Below are positions 1-12,606 of a DNA stretch of 64,000 bases, one piece after another. The position numbers were made by a program, and so were the translations under genes. The stretch lies in contig CM018052.1 in assembly GCA_008638375.1 (NCBI GenBank), forward strand, positions 26,257,071 to 26,321,070, written 5' to 3'. Source of the DNA: Nyssa sinensis (taxonomy: Eukaryota > Streptophyta > Magnoliopsida > Cornales > Nyssaceae). Position 1 is the first letter of the stretch. Each line of letters opens with the position of its first letter. Under the pieces are notes generated by a model that worked only from the letters and a program-made list of their open reading frames with translations, did not search any database and was not told where the DNA came from.

Positions 1-1480
1 ACTAAGGATCATCATAACAAAAATGGGCAAAACCCAACAAACAAGACAAGAAAGAAAGGCCGAAATCATCAAACTCTATACTTCACCGCTAAAGTATTTC
101 TATAATTACAGTTTTACAAACTTTAAAAAAAAAAACATGACAACTAGTCACATAATCCTTTTTGTTTTTTGACAAGTCAAATAATCCAATATTTTACTTT
201 CACAATAGTCGTAAATTGATTAATGACCCTGGACCGTCGTGAGTAAATGCAATAATGTAACCAATCAACCACAAAAAATTCCAACGCATTGTTATAGGCA
301 AAACATATATTCTCAAAGAAGAACTATAAGTTCAGAGATTTAAAAAGAATAATAATAAAAATAATCCAACTATATGTAACACTCATATCTCTAGATAGGG
401 GAATGATTTTGAATGCATGTTGACAACCAATGAATCTAAAACAAAATTTTTGCATCACGTTGGCAATTTGGCAGCATCAGAACATTTAAGTTCAACTAGA
501 TTTTCTATCCAATTCTAGTTTTTGACAAATAAGAAGGGCAATGGATCATGAATAAAATTTTGACTTATCTTTTCAGGATTTTTTTTTGGTTGCAAGGAAA
601 ACCAAGATTCACCCACATTAACTGAAGAATGAATCTAATATATCTTATTAGAGTCGAATCAACCCATTAAAATGAAAATGAAAATATTGCATCAATATCT
701 TCAAAATAACAAACCCAAAGAAACCCAGGGATTATTTAACAACCCAACTTGGTAAAAAGGACCAAAAAATCCCTATTGATCTGACCCAGTAGCTTTAGTA
801 CCATCATTGTTTAATGGTTTCAGGACCATACAAGTATGCTCACCAATTACAGTACTCTGATCCATGAAAAGAAATGTTAGAATGCCATTTTATCCTACAA
901 AGAGCATTCTACAAATAATTATCCTGCAAAATCGAAACCCAGCTGTGAAAGTTGCAAAAAAGAAAAAAAAATTTTGCCACCAGATGAAAGGAAAATCAAA
1001 ACCCAGCTGCAAAATTGAAACCCATTGGATCAGCCAAACAAAAAATCGAAAAAAAAAATTGAAGATGAAAGGAAAAAAGAATAGAAACCCAGTTGTGAAA
1101 GTTGCAAAAAAAAAATCAAACAAACCGTAGATATAACTTTCCAAAAAGAGAAGCTTACATTTGATTTGGTATTCAAGAAAACAGATGGCCAAAATTACCT
1201 GTAAATGAAGTTGCCACCAGATCTCCCAGAATTGCCGTAGCTGAAGAATCTGTCACCAGAATGGCAGAACCGTGCTTGAAGAAACCCTCAATTCTGTTTG
1301 CTTGAATTGTGCTTGAAGAAATCCTCGAGAAGGGGCGTGAAGCGGGAATTTGAGAGAGGGAGAAGGGTAGAGGAGCAGAGCAGCCACATGAACTTGAAGG
1401 AAGAAACTAGAAACTTAGAAAGCCTACATAAAAAACAAAGTATTTATACTAAAAACAAAAATGAGTCACGAGTGATTTGA
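1..1480. other. AT-rich region without a recognisable gene
   Basis: I see no convincing coding exon here. Positions 930-1130 contain a short imperfect direct repeat built on the phrase GAAACCCAG(C/T)TGTGAAAGTTGC, with A-rich linkers. Positions about 1190-1420, read on the minus strand, have a pyrimidine-rich stretch followed by a stop-free segment that ends in a GTAATT splice-donor-like site near 1200. This could be a 5' untranslated or first exon of a gene running off the left edge, but no homology is recognisable. The small open frames here are low-complexity. Confidence 0.4.
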
Positions 1481-1671
1481 GCTTATACGAGTTTGTTCAT
1501 GAGCCTGACAAGTCAAGCCTTCTTTTGGCTTGACCCGACTCGTTTAACAACTGAGCCTTATTTTGAGCTCGAGCTCGGCTCGTGTATTAATTGAACCGAG
1601 TTTGAACTAGCCATAATTGAGCCAAGCTCGAGCTGTTCATAAACGGCTCTGTTCGTTTGCACCCCCACTAA
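1480..1671. mobile_element. hAT-type MITE-like fragment
   Basis: The segment is rich in GAGCTCGAGCTCGGCTCG-like words and ends near 1671 in the complement of TAGTGGGGGTGCAAACGAAC. This closely resembles the GGGGTGCAAACG termini of a common plant hAT-like miniature element. The other terminus is not clear, so the element may be truncated. The assignment rests on recalled terminal words only. Confidence 0.4.
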
Positions 1672-1736
1672 ACAAGGTATGCCCTAAACCCTTAATTGTC
1701 CTTTTTGCTTGATTGATCTCTCTCTTTTATCAGTTT

Positions 1737-3605
1737 TGATAAAATTAGGTATACCAATGAATTACGTGATTTTAATTCCATCTTAAGATTGATATGTTGG
1801 AAGCCTATGGCCTAAGTCAAACCCTTTTTTCATTTTCTTTTATTTTCATGAAAATCTTGTTTATTTATTCTTTCATTTCTATTTTAATTGGCATGTCATT
1901 ACCTTCTATTACCATTAATAGAAGTGGGTGACATGAGCTCACAAGCTCGATCTATTCTCTCCTATCACTCTTGATAGGAGAAAATAACCATCTATCAGCT
2001 TCTAGCACCCTTAATAGAAGAAGATCAAGGGGCGGCTCCAATAGCCTTTCTATTATTGCTTCGTATTATTATTATTTATCATACCTTTCTGCACTTATTT
2101 CTTCCTTCTATTTTTTTTACCATTTACAATGAATAAGTTTTGCATGTGAATATCTAATGCCGATTCATTTGGATCGAGAGGATGGGTGCTGAACACCTTC
2201 TCACTCCGTACCCTAACCCCTAGATCCATTTTTTTATTTGTGTATGTTTTTGTACTTTTATTTCTTTCAACCCATGTCAAGGGACTTCTTTAGAATATAA
2301 CTAGAAAACGAGTTGATATAAATTTGTTTATTTCGTTGTTCCTTTGTATACATCTTGTTGTAACAAGTTTCTTTGTTTTTGTGCTCAAACAAGCAGGCGA
2401 CTCTCATCTCTCTATTTTCATTTTTCTCTTAGAGACATTCCTTCCCACCTTTAGGGAAGGGGACAATCAGAATCCCTCTATTTTTGGAGGGTACACAAGG
2501 AATTGTTTTACGGTGACGCTCATAAATGGCATAAGAATGATCAAACTATAAATTCTGAACACAAATGTTAACTCAAATATTACAAGAGTCGTTTATATAA
2601 CCTAATCAATTCATTCAATAACTTAAATAATTGTCATTAGTCAAAATCAAACTAACAATTAATACATGCATAATTCAAACATCACTTCCTATCTCCTTGT
2701 TGTAGGTTGATATTGTAGTTTTGTATCATATTATTCATCAAAAAACCCAACTTCCTAGTGTCACTTGAGTAAGGAATATTACTATCTACACCATTCCCAA
2801 ATTGACCTTAGTGACCCTAAAAGAAATACTACATTAATGATATTATTAGATATAAAAAAAATTAAATAAACTTACACCAAATAAAATGATTTCAATATAT
2901 GAAATACCAGAAAATAATTTGCACGCAAATATATTTTCCATCTCACCTAACATAATTTTCATGCATTAAAAAAATTCTTAATTCATGAAAAATAATACAA
3001 TAATTCAATATATTTATAAGGTAAATAAAAATAACACACCTATATGATAAAGTCATGGGAGAGAAATTAAGGGATTATATACAACAAGTAATAGGGTTTG
3101 GAGTGAAGGGGCTGAGAGAGGTTTGGAATAGAGGGGAAGAAGAGGGAAAAAGGAGAAAATGGGTGTGGGATTTGTAAAATTTTCTTCATTCGAGGTTTGT
3201 GCATCATTTAAATTGAATAGAAATGTTAGCATCAGTCACGATTGTCTAACATTTGTAATCTGATTGGTGCGTGCATTACATGCATGCGTGAAATAGGCAC
3301 ATATAATGCACTCGCTAATCAAATTACGAGTGTAAACACTCGTGACTAATGCTAGCATTCTTCTAAATTGAAAGAGTCAATCAGTAGGCATGTGAGCCCA
3401 AGTTACTTTCATTTTATTATTGACTAACAATAGGACAAACTGTGAGTTGAGATTTGGAGTTTAAGAAAATTCATAGGAACCAGAATGTATTATGTATTAA
3501 ATTATTGGTCTCAGATTTGAATTTTGAGAATTTGACTAAACCCACCTAAATCTTATCCAAGTCGAGAAAGAAAATTAATGGTTATTTATGACTAAGTATG
3601 CTACA
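1737..3605 (-). repeat. 3' LTR of the left gypsy element
   Basis: This segment of about 1.87 kb aligns end to end with 19483-21559 and 52637-54603. On the plus strand it starts at TGATAAAA and ends at GCTACA. The internal side at 3606 begins with the complement of a CCAAAAG purine tract, a plausible weak polypurine tract. It differs from the other two LTRs far more than they differ from each other, roughly 15 percent by eye in sampled stretches. That fits an old insertion whose other LTR was later duplicated. Confidence 0.85.
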
Positions 3606-4430
3606 CTTTTGGAAGATTCCACTTCTAAAATAGCCCTTATTTTATTTGGATTTGCCTCGATTCCTCACTTAGTGACCAGGTGTTCAAGGAACTTTCCCGA
3701 TGCTACCCTAAAGGTACATTTTTCTGAATTGAGCCTCACTTTGTATTTGCAAAGTTGATCAAATGCTTCAGATAAGTGGTTTGGGTATTCTGCCTGAACC
3801 ATGCTTTTTACCAGCATATCATCCATGTACACCTCTATAGTTTTTACGATTTAATCTTGGAAAACCATGTTTACTAGTCTTTGATTTGTGGCTCTAGCAT
3901 TTTTCAATCCGAAGGGCATAACCCGATAGTAAAACGTCTTGTATTTTGTTATGAAAGACGTTTTCTCTTGATCAGGCATATGCATGTGGATTTGGTGATA
4001 ACCTGAATAAGCATCCATGAAATTGAGGAGTTCATGTCCCGAAGTGGCATCCACCATTTGGTCAATTTTGGGGAGTGGGTAACTATTCTTTGGACATGCT
4101 TTATTCAGATTTGTGAAGTCAACACGGACCCTCCACTTCCCCTTTTTCTTTGGTACTACGATAACCCAGTCCGGGAAGTCTACATCTTTGATAAATCCTT
4201 ATTTGAGTAGTTTCCTTAGTTCATCTTTTATAGCCTAATTTCGCTCATGAGCAAAAGATCTCTTTTTTTGACGGACGGGTTTCCGCTTTAGGTCTACAAA
4301 TAATCTGTGATAGATGACCTAGGGATCAATTTTGGCATATCCTAGGCTGACAAAGAAAATATATCCCGGTTGTGCTAAAGGAATTGGGTAAAATTGTTTC
4401 TCTTCATTTCACTAAGTCTGGCCCTAATTT
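3606..4430 (-). pseudogene. gypsy reverse transcriptase, decayed
   Basis: The minus-strand frame at 4057-3851 contains the gypsy-type reverse transcriptase words DAYSGYHQI and VMPFGLKNA. The catalytic YMDD box lies downstream at 3829-3818, after an in-frame TAA near 3850. The frame resumes with a region matching the end of the palm domain, then another stop. RNase H and integrase do not follow. A sequence ancestral to this would have been part of a gag-pol polyprotein that copies the element RNA into DNA in virus-like particles. The element can no longer encode a working enzyme. Confidence 0.85.
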
Positions 4431-4699
4431 GGGCCACTATTTCTGGTTTAGATAGATCCAATTAGATTAATTCAACCTCATCCTCTGCTGGACTTGTGCG
4501 GATTCCTTCATCTATAGGGTCTAACTCCGGAGAGTCACTTTTTTCTGACCTTTGGCTCTATGGTTGTTATTCTGTCTCCATCATATCTTTTGTTTCTTTG
4601 ATGGGTGATGTCGCAAGGTTTGTTTTCCTATAGTCTTTTTTTCCAACGATGGCACAACTTCTAGTAGATGCTTGATCACCTTTAATGATATGTTATTTT

Positions 4700-5100
4700 G
4701 AGGGCTGCTTCTTCCTTGTTGGAGTGGGAAATTTGAAGGTTTGATGTAGAGTTAAGGGTACCGTGCCCATTTGGTGGATCCAAGGTTGCCCTAAGATGAC
4801 ATTATATAGAGATAGCGCATTGACGACCAAACAGTCTGTCATGAGGTTGATTGGTCCAGCTACCATAGGTAGTGTAATGCTACCTTTCGAGTATGTTACA
4901 CTGCCACTGAAACTTACTAGTGATTCTACCTTAAGGTTGAGTCAGTTTATTTTTAGACCCATTTTCTCTAACGTATGGGCAAATAGAAGGTTTTTTGCGC
5001 TTCCATTGTCTATAATGCTCGGCGGACCAAGTATTTAGCTATTTGAACTGAAATGACTAATGCATCGTAATGAGAGAGGTGTACCTATTATAGATCCTTG
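4700..5100 (-). pseudogene. gypsy aspartic protease region, decayed
   Basis: Read on the minus strand (about 5040 down to 4750), this gives an aspartic-protease-like sequence with IIDNGSA in place of the usual D-[ST]-G motif. It is followed downstream by NVILGQPWIH, a word typical of the linker after the protease in Tat-lineage gypsy elements. The protease would cut the gag-pol polyprotein. Frame breaks flank it on both sides. The open frame on the plus strand at 4763-5038 is an antisense shadow of this region. Confidence 0.75.
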
Positions 5101-5239
5101 ACGCAAAAAGTTAAGTATGGGCCATCGGGTGTCTTTGAGAATTCGGCTGAGGCCACTTCTCTAGCCTTCTTGCAATAGATCTGATTCGCTTTATTTGTTA
5201 TTCCCTCAGACGGTGTTACTGCTAGGATAGTATTCATTA

Positions 5240-5785
5240 CCCTAAGGTCTTCGCTTGGTGGAGATGGGGAACGGTGGTTTTCTCTAGGTCGATACTCTTG
5301 TCTTTCCTTATTCGGCCATCGAGGTGGTGCTGTTCGAATATCTCTCTAAATGAATTCTTTCAAGTACCCTTGTGAGACCGACTCCTCAATATGTTCTTGT
5401 AAGGCTTTACAGTCCCGTGTGTTGTCTATTTTCATTGGGGGAGGCCTTTTAACCCAGGGTTGATTTTTTACCTGGTGCAAAAATTGGCTGATAGGAAGAG
5501 TGAGGGGAGTGTAGCCTTTTTTTGTAGATTGATCATCTCTATTCCTTTTTTACCACTAGGCCCATTGTTTCGCTGCCCTGCTGGTCTTTGGGCGATCTTT
5601 ATTTTCTTTGGCATGACACTTGTCTAGGGACCATATGCTAAGCTTTTATTCTCCTCTTTAAGTGTGATGTGTCTTTGTGCACGGATCAACACTTCTGCCA
5701 TATTGTCTAGTTTCCTTTTTACCAACGAATCAAAGAGTAGGTGTGTAGCCAACATTCCTCTTCTGAAACCTATCAGGGCTAGTTT
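5240..5785 (-). pseudogene. gypsy gag, C-terminal part (cut by the CACTA element)
   Basis: This is the downstream part of the gypsy gag, matching the segments 45318-45571 and 50921-51010 of the right-hand copy. The frame is interrupted by stops. Position 5785 is the exact break where the CACTA element entered; the same reading continues at 17881. Position 5424 is where similarity to the right-hand copy begins, so the left 184 bases here have no partner in the second copy. Confidence 0.75.
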
Positions 5786-6085
5786 CATTACAAAAATACC
5801 CATTTTTTGCGACGCCCGTTATTTGCGACGCATGGGTGTACATCGCAAAAAGCCACTATTAGCGACATACACCGTAGGGGTCGCTAAAAGCAACAAGAAA
5901 TGGGCCGTTCCCGCGTAAAAAAAGGGTGCCAAACAATTAGCGACGGACCAAGAAATATTGGCGACGCACACGTGCGTCGCTAATATTTGTTTAATTGGAA
6001 CAACGTCGTGCTGTCACACTATTTGTGACCCTCATTGGCTTTTTAGCGACGCTCAATGTGTGTCGCTAAAAAGGTCACCATATAT
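5786..6085. repeat. CACTA 5' subterminal repeats
   Basis: GCGACG-type words recur in both orientations (near 5818, 5847, 5940, 5960, 5976, 6046 and 6060), many as the near-palindromic pairs GCGACGCA / TGTCGCTAA. In CACTA elements such subterminal repeats are binding sites for the element's own regulatory protein. The binding role is inferred from that family knowledge. Confidence 0.8.
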
Positions 6086-6309
6086 GCGCCCAACCTTTCA
6101 TTTTCTTCTTCCCCTCTCGATCAGTACTTCGACCCCTCATATTGCTCTTCTCCTCTCGATCTATTGGCGACGCGGTGGTTTCTTCTTCTCCATTCTCACT
6201 TCTCTCGACGGTGGCAGTAAATGAAACATTTTCGACGGCGACGAAAGTTCAGACACGTTGGCGTTTCTTTGATCTTCTTCTCTCTTTCGATTCCTAATTT
6301 TTCCAGACA

Positions 6310-6359
<50 letters not shown>

Positions 6360-9084
6360 TTCTCTACAGTCAAGCTCTTTACATAAACCTCATCATTCCT
6401 TCTTTGATCTTTCGCTATCATTTTCGTCAATTTTCCTTCATATTCTCTCTTTAGGGCTCTCGTACTCGACTCACAGTCTCTCTCTAGCCTCGTTCAATCA
6501 ATCTCCCCTAGGTAAGATTTTCAGGCTTTGATTCTTCTTGGGATTTTATGGTGTGATTCATTTGTATTAATTTTTTTTTCTCTTCCTGGATTCGTTTTCG
6601 TTTTTTATTTATTTATTTATGTTATTTGATGTTTTAGGGTTTCTGCATAATTGAAAACTATTGTCGTTGTCGTGCCTTTCCCCTGTTTTTTAATTGATTC
6701 TTTGTTGTTTATGTTTTTTTGTGTGTTAATTAATTTCTCACTTATACTTAATATTTTGTATTCATTATATTCTGTAATCTGTGTTTTATTTATGCCCAGT
6801 GGTATGATCTTTTGTTTTTATAATTTTCAATGATTGATTCTGGTTCTATGTAGATATTAGATTAAGTTCTATGGTTGGTAATTTTATATGAGTTGGTTTC
6901 TTTCTTTGAATCAAATGTTGTTACCCTTTTAACTTTCTGTAGTTGCTTTGAGTTTTAATGTATTGTTACATGAGGTTGACGATGTTAAAAACATAAGGGT
7001 TCATCTTGCGCACCAAATGTCTTTTGATCCCAGCCAAGAATATCAGTTGTTTCTTTGGTGTGTTTTGTGTTTCTTGAACCGGGGTAGATTGTGGTGTTTT
7101 TAAAAGATCTTGTTTCGCCATTGAACTTGGGTTGTAAAATAAATAAGTTAAATTTAAACATATTTTAAAATTCATTAATATATTAATGTCTAACTTGAAC
7201 TCGACTCGATAAGTTATTAAGTAATCTAATATTATATAAAATTTATTGTTACTCAAACTCGACTTGCTATTTGTTCAATTAGAGACTCATTTAAGATTCG
7301 TTTGAAAAATAAATAAACCAAACTTGATTATAATTTGAAATTCATTTATTTTAGCAAGTTAAACTTGAACAACCCACCACTTGGCCGAACTCAACTCATT
7401 TACAATCCCAAATGCTACTTAAGAGCTGCTCTAACCCAATAATCATTTAAGCTGCTATTTTCAAATTTTGATCGGGCATTTAAAAAAAAGTTTCAATAAC
7501 TTACCAAATATTCATTCATAACACAAATTAACCATTTAGGCTTTTGTTCATTATCACCAAATTCATTAGGATAAGTCACTTACAAAACAATAGTCTTAAT
7601 TATCATTAATAAAAGGCTATTTTTTTAAATGATAAACGTGAGAGGGAAATTATAACTCACACTAATCTTTGACCAACTAGGATAGGGCTTGAGTCTTAGA
7701 TAAATAGTGAAAATCCCCCCTAAGATAACCATTTGGGCTTTTGTTCATTATCACCAAATGGGTACTCATTATGATAAGTCACTCACAAAACAAGAGTCTT
7801 AATTATCATTAATAAAAGACTATTTTTTTTTAAATGATAAAAGTGAGAGAGAAATTATAACTCACACCAGTCTTTGACCAACTAGGATAGGACTCGAGTC
7901 TTAGATAAATAGTAAAAATCCCCCTAAGATAACTGTATATATAGAGTCCGGGTGATAAGTGAGTTGACTTGAAAGATGTGTTGTAAATTTAAAAATTTTG
8001 AGTTCAATTCATTATATTTACAATTCTTGGAATTTCTGGGTTAGCTCATGAGTAATGAGTGAATTAGTCTGGCAAAACTAAAATATCATTTTATTGACAA
8101 AATATGTATAGATAGTAAAACAACATGAACAAACATAATAAAATGATTTATTTAGTTCAAAAAAATTAAGAAATCTTTTATGCCTCAATTGAATAAATTT
8201 TGCAATGAAAAAACATTAGTATTCCAGATAAATTTTTGGGGTTACCAATTTTAACCTAAAAAATATAAAAATGCAAAAATAAAAAATAAAAAGACACATT
8301 TCTCCCAGAACACATTTATCACATCTACGTATATGATTATACTCTATATACATTATACACACACATACACACACACACACACACACACCACACTCACATA
8401 TAATTTCTAGAACTATGTTACCTTGCTAGTGAGTTTGACAACTCACACCCTATGTAGGTATTGGATCAGATGAGTTTTGGCTAGAAGAGATTCCAGTTCT
8501 TTTTTCTCCTATATTGCGTGCTGATGCACCTTTTCAGCAGGGCCGCTGTAAGCGTGGCTTAATTTTTTTTTAGGGATAACTCCATGAAAAAAAAAATTTG
8601 GTGATTGTTTTGTAAGTTAGTAATTGCATTCATATAAGCCTAGCCCCGTTCGGGAGTCATTTTCATCACATGTGAATCTTGTCGCGAAATTTATTCACGA
8701 TTGGGCTCGGGTGTATGAAAATCGATTCTTGAATTGTCCAGAGAGGATAGTTCGAGAATGCATAAATCTGTATTGCAATCAATAGCTTCTTATGCTTGAA
8801 TATTCCACTATGACAAAATTTCAGCACGGTCTCCTATTGTTCTCTAGGTATATATTTAGGTGGGCTAACGTCTATCTCGTATACTTGGAGAACCGTGGGG
8901 AGATGTTGCCAAAATTTTGTCCGAGTGGAATCAAGCATTTGATTTGCTGCTAGTTGCAATGTAGATTGTGCATTCACGAATAGGATAGAACCACCTTACC
9001 CTTTAGAGAGAAGTTGGAGGTGATAGGATTCATGTTTCATATTTATAATGAATACCATTTTTGACTTGTATTAGGTAGACGAAA
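6086..9084 (+). other. CACTA 5' internal region, non-coding
   Basis: The stretch from about 6090 to 6500 resembles a promoter and 5' untranslated leader: it is pyrimidine-rich and includes a (CT)n run at 6307-6361. A GTAAGATTTT donor-like site lies near 6511. The rest is AT-rich, intron-like sequence with a CA microsatellite at about 8360-8390 and a direct duplication at 7530-7932. A pyrimidine tract and TTGTATTAG acceptor-like site end at 9074, just before the ATG of the transposase remnant. No coding exon was recognised. Confidence 0.5.
7530..7932. repeat. Direct tandem duplication, period 197 bp
   Basis: Two adjacent copies begin with AACCATTT(A/G)GGCTTTTG at 7530 and 7727. Both continue through TTCATTATCACCAAAT, CTTAATTATCATTAAT and CCAACTAGGATAGG. 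They differ by a few substitutions and short indels, one of which adds GGGTACTC-like sequence in the second copy. Confidence 0.8.
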
Positions 9085-10816
9085 ATGGATAAGAGTTGGA
9101 TGGACTTGAGGGACAGGCATTTACCAAGGTATGTGAATGGGATCAAAGATTTTATTGAGTTTGCTTGTGCATCTGCAGATGGGAGAAATATGATACGATG
9201 TCCATGTAGGAGGTGCAATAATAGGGATTATATGCACATAGATGAGGTCAAAGAGCACTTACTCCAACACGAGATGGACAAGAGGTATACGTGTTAGAAA
9301 TTTCACGGGGAACACTGTGACGTACGAGTGGTATTTAAGGATGAAGAAGAAGACGACGATGATGACTTTGGTGATAATGTTGGGGTTGGTTTTGAAGGCT
9401 TGCCACAAATGTTAGCAGACTTGCAGGGGGCTACAACTGGGGCGGGTAGTCACAGGAGTGACACAGGACAATCGGAAGCGTTTGAATCCTTGTTAAGGGA
9501 AGCAAGGGAGCCATTATATCCGGGTTGTGATAAGTTTTTGAAACTAGACTTTCTCGTGAAACTCCTTCATATTTAAACCATCAACCGATGGAGTAAAAAA
9601 TCATTTAATATGGTCATTGAATTGAATAAAGTAGCGCTTCCTACTAGGGAGACCCTTCCGAAATCATATTACGAGGCGAAAAGAATATTAAGAGATTTGG
9701 GCCTCGGTTATATTCCCATACATGCTTGTAAAAATGATTGCATGCTATTTTAGAAGGAGACTGAACAATGTAAGGAGTGTACGGTGTGCCACGAACCCAG
9801 GTACAAGTTGAATGAAGGAAAGAGCAAGACAATTCCGCACAAGGTGCTGAGATATTTTCCCTTAAAACCTAGACTACAAAGGTTATACACGTCTCAAAAA
9901 ACGACAGAAGATATGCGGTGGCATAAAGAGAAGCGTGTTACTGAGGAAATTGTAATTATATTACTTTATGCATTTGTATTCAATTAATTTTGTGCTTCTA
10001 TTGAATTAATAGATGAAGCTATTACACCACCAATAATCTCCTGAGGCGTACGATCAATTATATTCCTTGGCATGTGGTCCTGATCAAAGGATATCCCGCT
10101 ACACCGGTTTAATTGTTGATGGTGTTCGATTTCACACTAGGGAATGTGAGGTCAGTCGGCGAACACAAAATAGAAGGGTCTTTGTTCAAGGAGATGGTGA
10201 CGCAGGACAAACTATAGAGTACTATGGTGTTTTACAGGACATCATACAGTTACATTATTGCTACAATCATTCTGTCTATATTTTTAAATGTGATTGGTAG
10301 TATGTAAGTAATAAGAAGACTGGAATGCAGATTGATAAGCACTTCATAAGTGTTAATACGTCATGTACGACATTTAAAGATGATCTATATGTTTTGGCAT
10401 CGGTTGCAAAACAAGTTTTCTATTTGAAGGACACAAAAATAAGAGGTGATTGGCATGTTGTCAAAAAAATAAAAACTAGAAATGTTTATGATGTCCTAGA
10501 AGTTGGCGAGGGAGATGAAGAGTTGGAGAGGACTGAGGAGGCACTACAAGAAGAGTCTCAAACTGCCCATGATGGTGTTGTCCGGCATGATTAGGAAGAT
10601 GTTACTTCGTATCGGTTGAATAGAACTAATGTAGAACCAGATCATGTCATAGCTTCCAACGTCACCAATACTACACAATTAGATCCGAGGGATGCAACGT
10701 TCATTAATGATGATGATGATGAGGAAAGTGATTTTAATGATGAGATATTGTTAGAGTATTGTACCGAGAATGAAGAAAATTCAAGTTTAGATAATGATAC
10801 AGACTCAGATGAATAA
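9085..10816 (+). pseudogene. CACTA TnpD-type transposase, internally deleted
   Basis: The frame starting at 9085 reads a transposase-associated zinc-binding-like domain with CPCRRCNN around residue 40 and a helical VKEHL segment. An acidic linker follows, then the beginning of the Transposase_21 region (RDLGLGYIPIHACKNDC at about 9700, CTVCHEPRY at 9781). In-frame stops occur at 9295, 9574 and near 9751. From about 10060 the sequence jumps to the C-terminal region (LACGPDQRI, YYGVLQDIIQL, IFKCDWY at about 10220-10295), which resembles the DUF4216 portion, and ends in an acidic tail. The several hundred residues that normally lie between, holding the catalytic core, are missing. The ancestral protein would cut and join transposon ends in the nucleus. 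Confidence 0.85.
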
Positions 10817-10980
10817 TTATAATAGGTGTTACATATGTTAGAATCAAGTATAATGGATTTTCAGTTTTATGATGTAATGAATTGTCAATTTTATGATGTA
10901 ATAGATATTCAATTTTATGATGTAATGGATTTTAATTTTTATGATGTAATGGAATTTACTTTTAAACTTTCTTTTTAGAT
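10817..10980 (+). repeat. Short tandem repeat of a TTTTATGATGTAATGGAT unit
   Basis: Between the two CACTA genes, an 18-32 base unit containing TTTTATGATGTAATG recurs four or five times at about 10855-10960. The spacing is about 31-32 bases. It is transcribed-strand AT-rich DNA with no coding potential of its own; the minus-strand frame across it is a shadow. Confidence 0.75.
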
Positions 10981-12575
10981 ATGGTTGGACCAGGTTCACG
11001 CAGACGCACAGTCCCGGCGGACCCATCGACCCCTTCCCCTTCCTCTGTAGGGTCGACCGATCCTGCCATTGATGGTATGTGTAGTTCCACTTTGTATTAA
11101 TGATTATATAAATATAGTACTAATTGTTTCTATTTTATTGTTTCTAAAGCTTCGGCCATCACCTCTAGACGAGGGCGCGGTAGATCAAAGAATCGGAGTT
11201 TGCAAGCTCAGATGGAGGCAGCAAGGGGCTCGCGACTTTGGATTAAGCTACCTGAGGGCTTGTTGAAGACCGTTGGTGGGTGGGCACAGCAGTTCACCAT
11301 AGAGGTCGGCATCATTTGCCGACTACGCGCCCTACTCCATATTAGTGACTGGAGTCTCGTCACTGAGGAGGAGCGACGGGATATTCATGCACATATCCTG
11401 GTATATCTTTTATTATTGTGTTGAACTAAATTTTAACATATCTAATGCTGTAATGTTTTGACAATGACACGCTTTAGAGGAGAAGTTTGACATCGATCTC
11501 CACCTACCTCACGTAGCAAAGGTAATAGACCGTTACCTGGGAGTCCGTTTTGGGTACTATCGACACTGGCCCCACGTGCATTACTAGACGGGGGTGGCAA
11601 CCGGTAGAGAGCCCGCGACAGACCCTACAGGGGGTCATGGTGGAAGATTCGATGTTACTGTGAGACCGGTTCGCTAATGATGCATTCCAGGTAAAAATTG
11701 TCAAAATTACTTTTGTTGTCTGATAAATCATTATCATTTATATTGACCTTCTTTGTTTTGGCCAAGTGTAGGAACTGAGCAGGAAAAATAGCGAGAGCAG
11801 AAGCAAGCAAAAGGTGACCCACTATGGTGGATCACGATCTTTTGTACAGTATAGGCATGATATGGTAAGTTAATAAATGTATCAAGTTCTTATTATATAA
11901 TCTATTCATGAAATCAGTCTTCACAAGCTACAATTTATTTGCTCTAGTGAGACTAAGAGATCGGTGCACCACCCAACCCCATTGATTTGTGGCACAGGAC
12001 GCATTACAACCCTGAGAAGGGTTGGACTAGGTCTGAAGCACAGCGACTTTATGTAAGTTTTTATGTAACTTTCCACAGTATTACTAATTTAATATTAATC
12101 TAAAGTTATAAAAGTAGTAACATATATTTATGTTTTTATAGGAGGAGATGGTCCACCTGCGTGCTCAGCCGACAACTGAGGGTCGAGATCCGCCTTCCGA
12201 TGACCAGATATGTAGAGAGTTGAAAAAAAAAATAATAATAATAATAATAATAATAAATATAGAAAGGGTTCTGTGACGATAATAATTTGAGATAGCCCAG
12301 AATATATAGAATTAAATCCAGGCCATTAAGAATGATATAGGCTCGAAAATATATAGATATATATATATATATTAAAGACTCAATAGATATACATAAATAT
12401 ATCAATATGTATATGATATATATATATTATATTATGTCATATTATAGTATGGAGGGGAAGCTTCGAGGAAGCTGTTGGAAAGGAAACCGAGAGACAGAAA
12501 AAAAAAAAAAAAAAAAGACGGGGGCGGTGCAGGTCGTGTAAAAACAGGAGAAAAGGAGAAAAAGAAAAGAAAAAG

Positions 12576-12606
<31 letters not shown>

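Noticed and set aside
6161..6454. Overlapping open frames on both strands around the CT run
   Set aside because: They are produced by the (CT)n/(GA)n microsatellite and have no domain.
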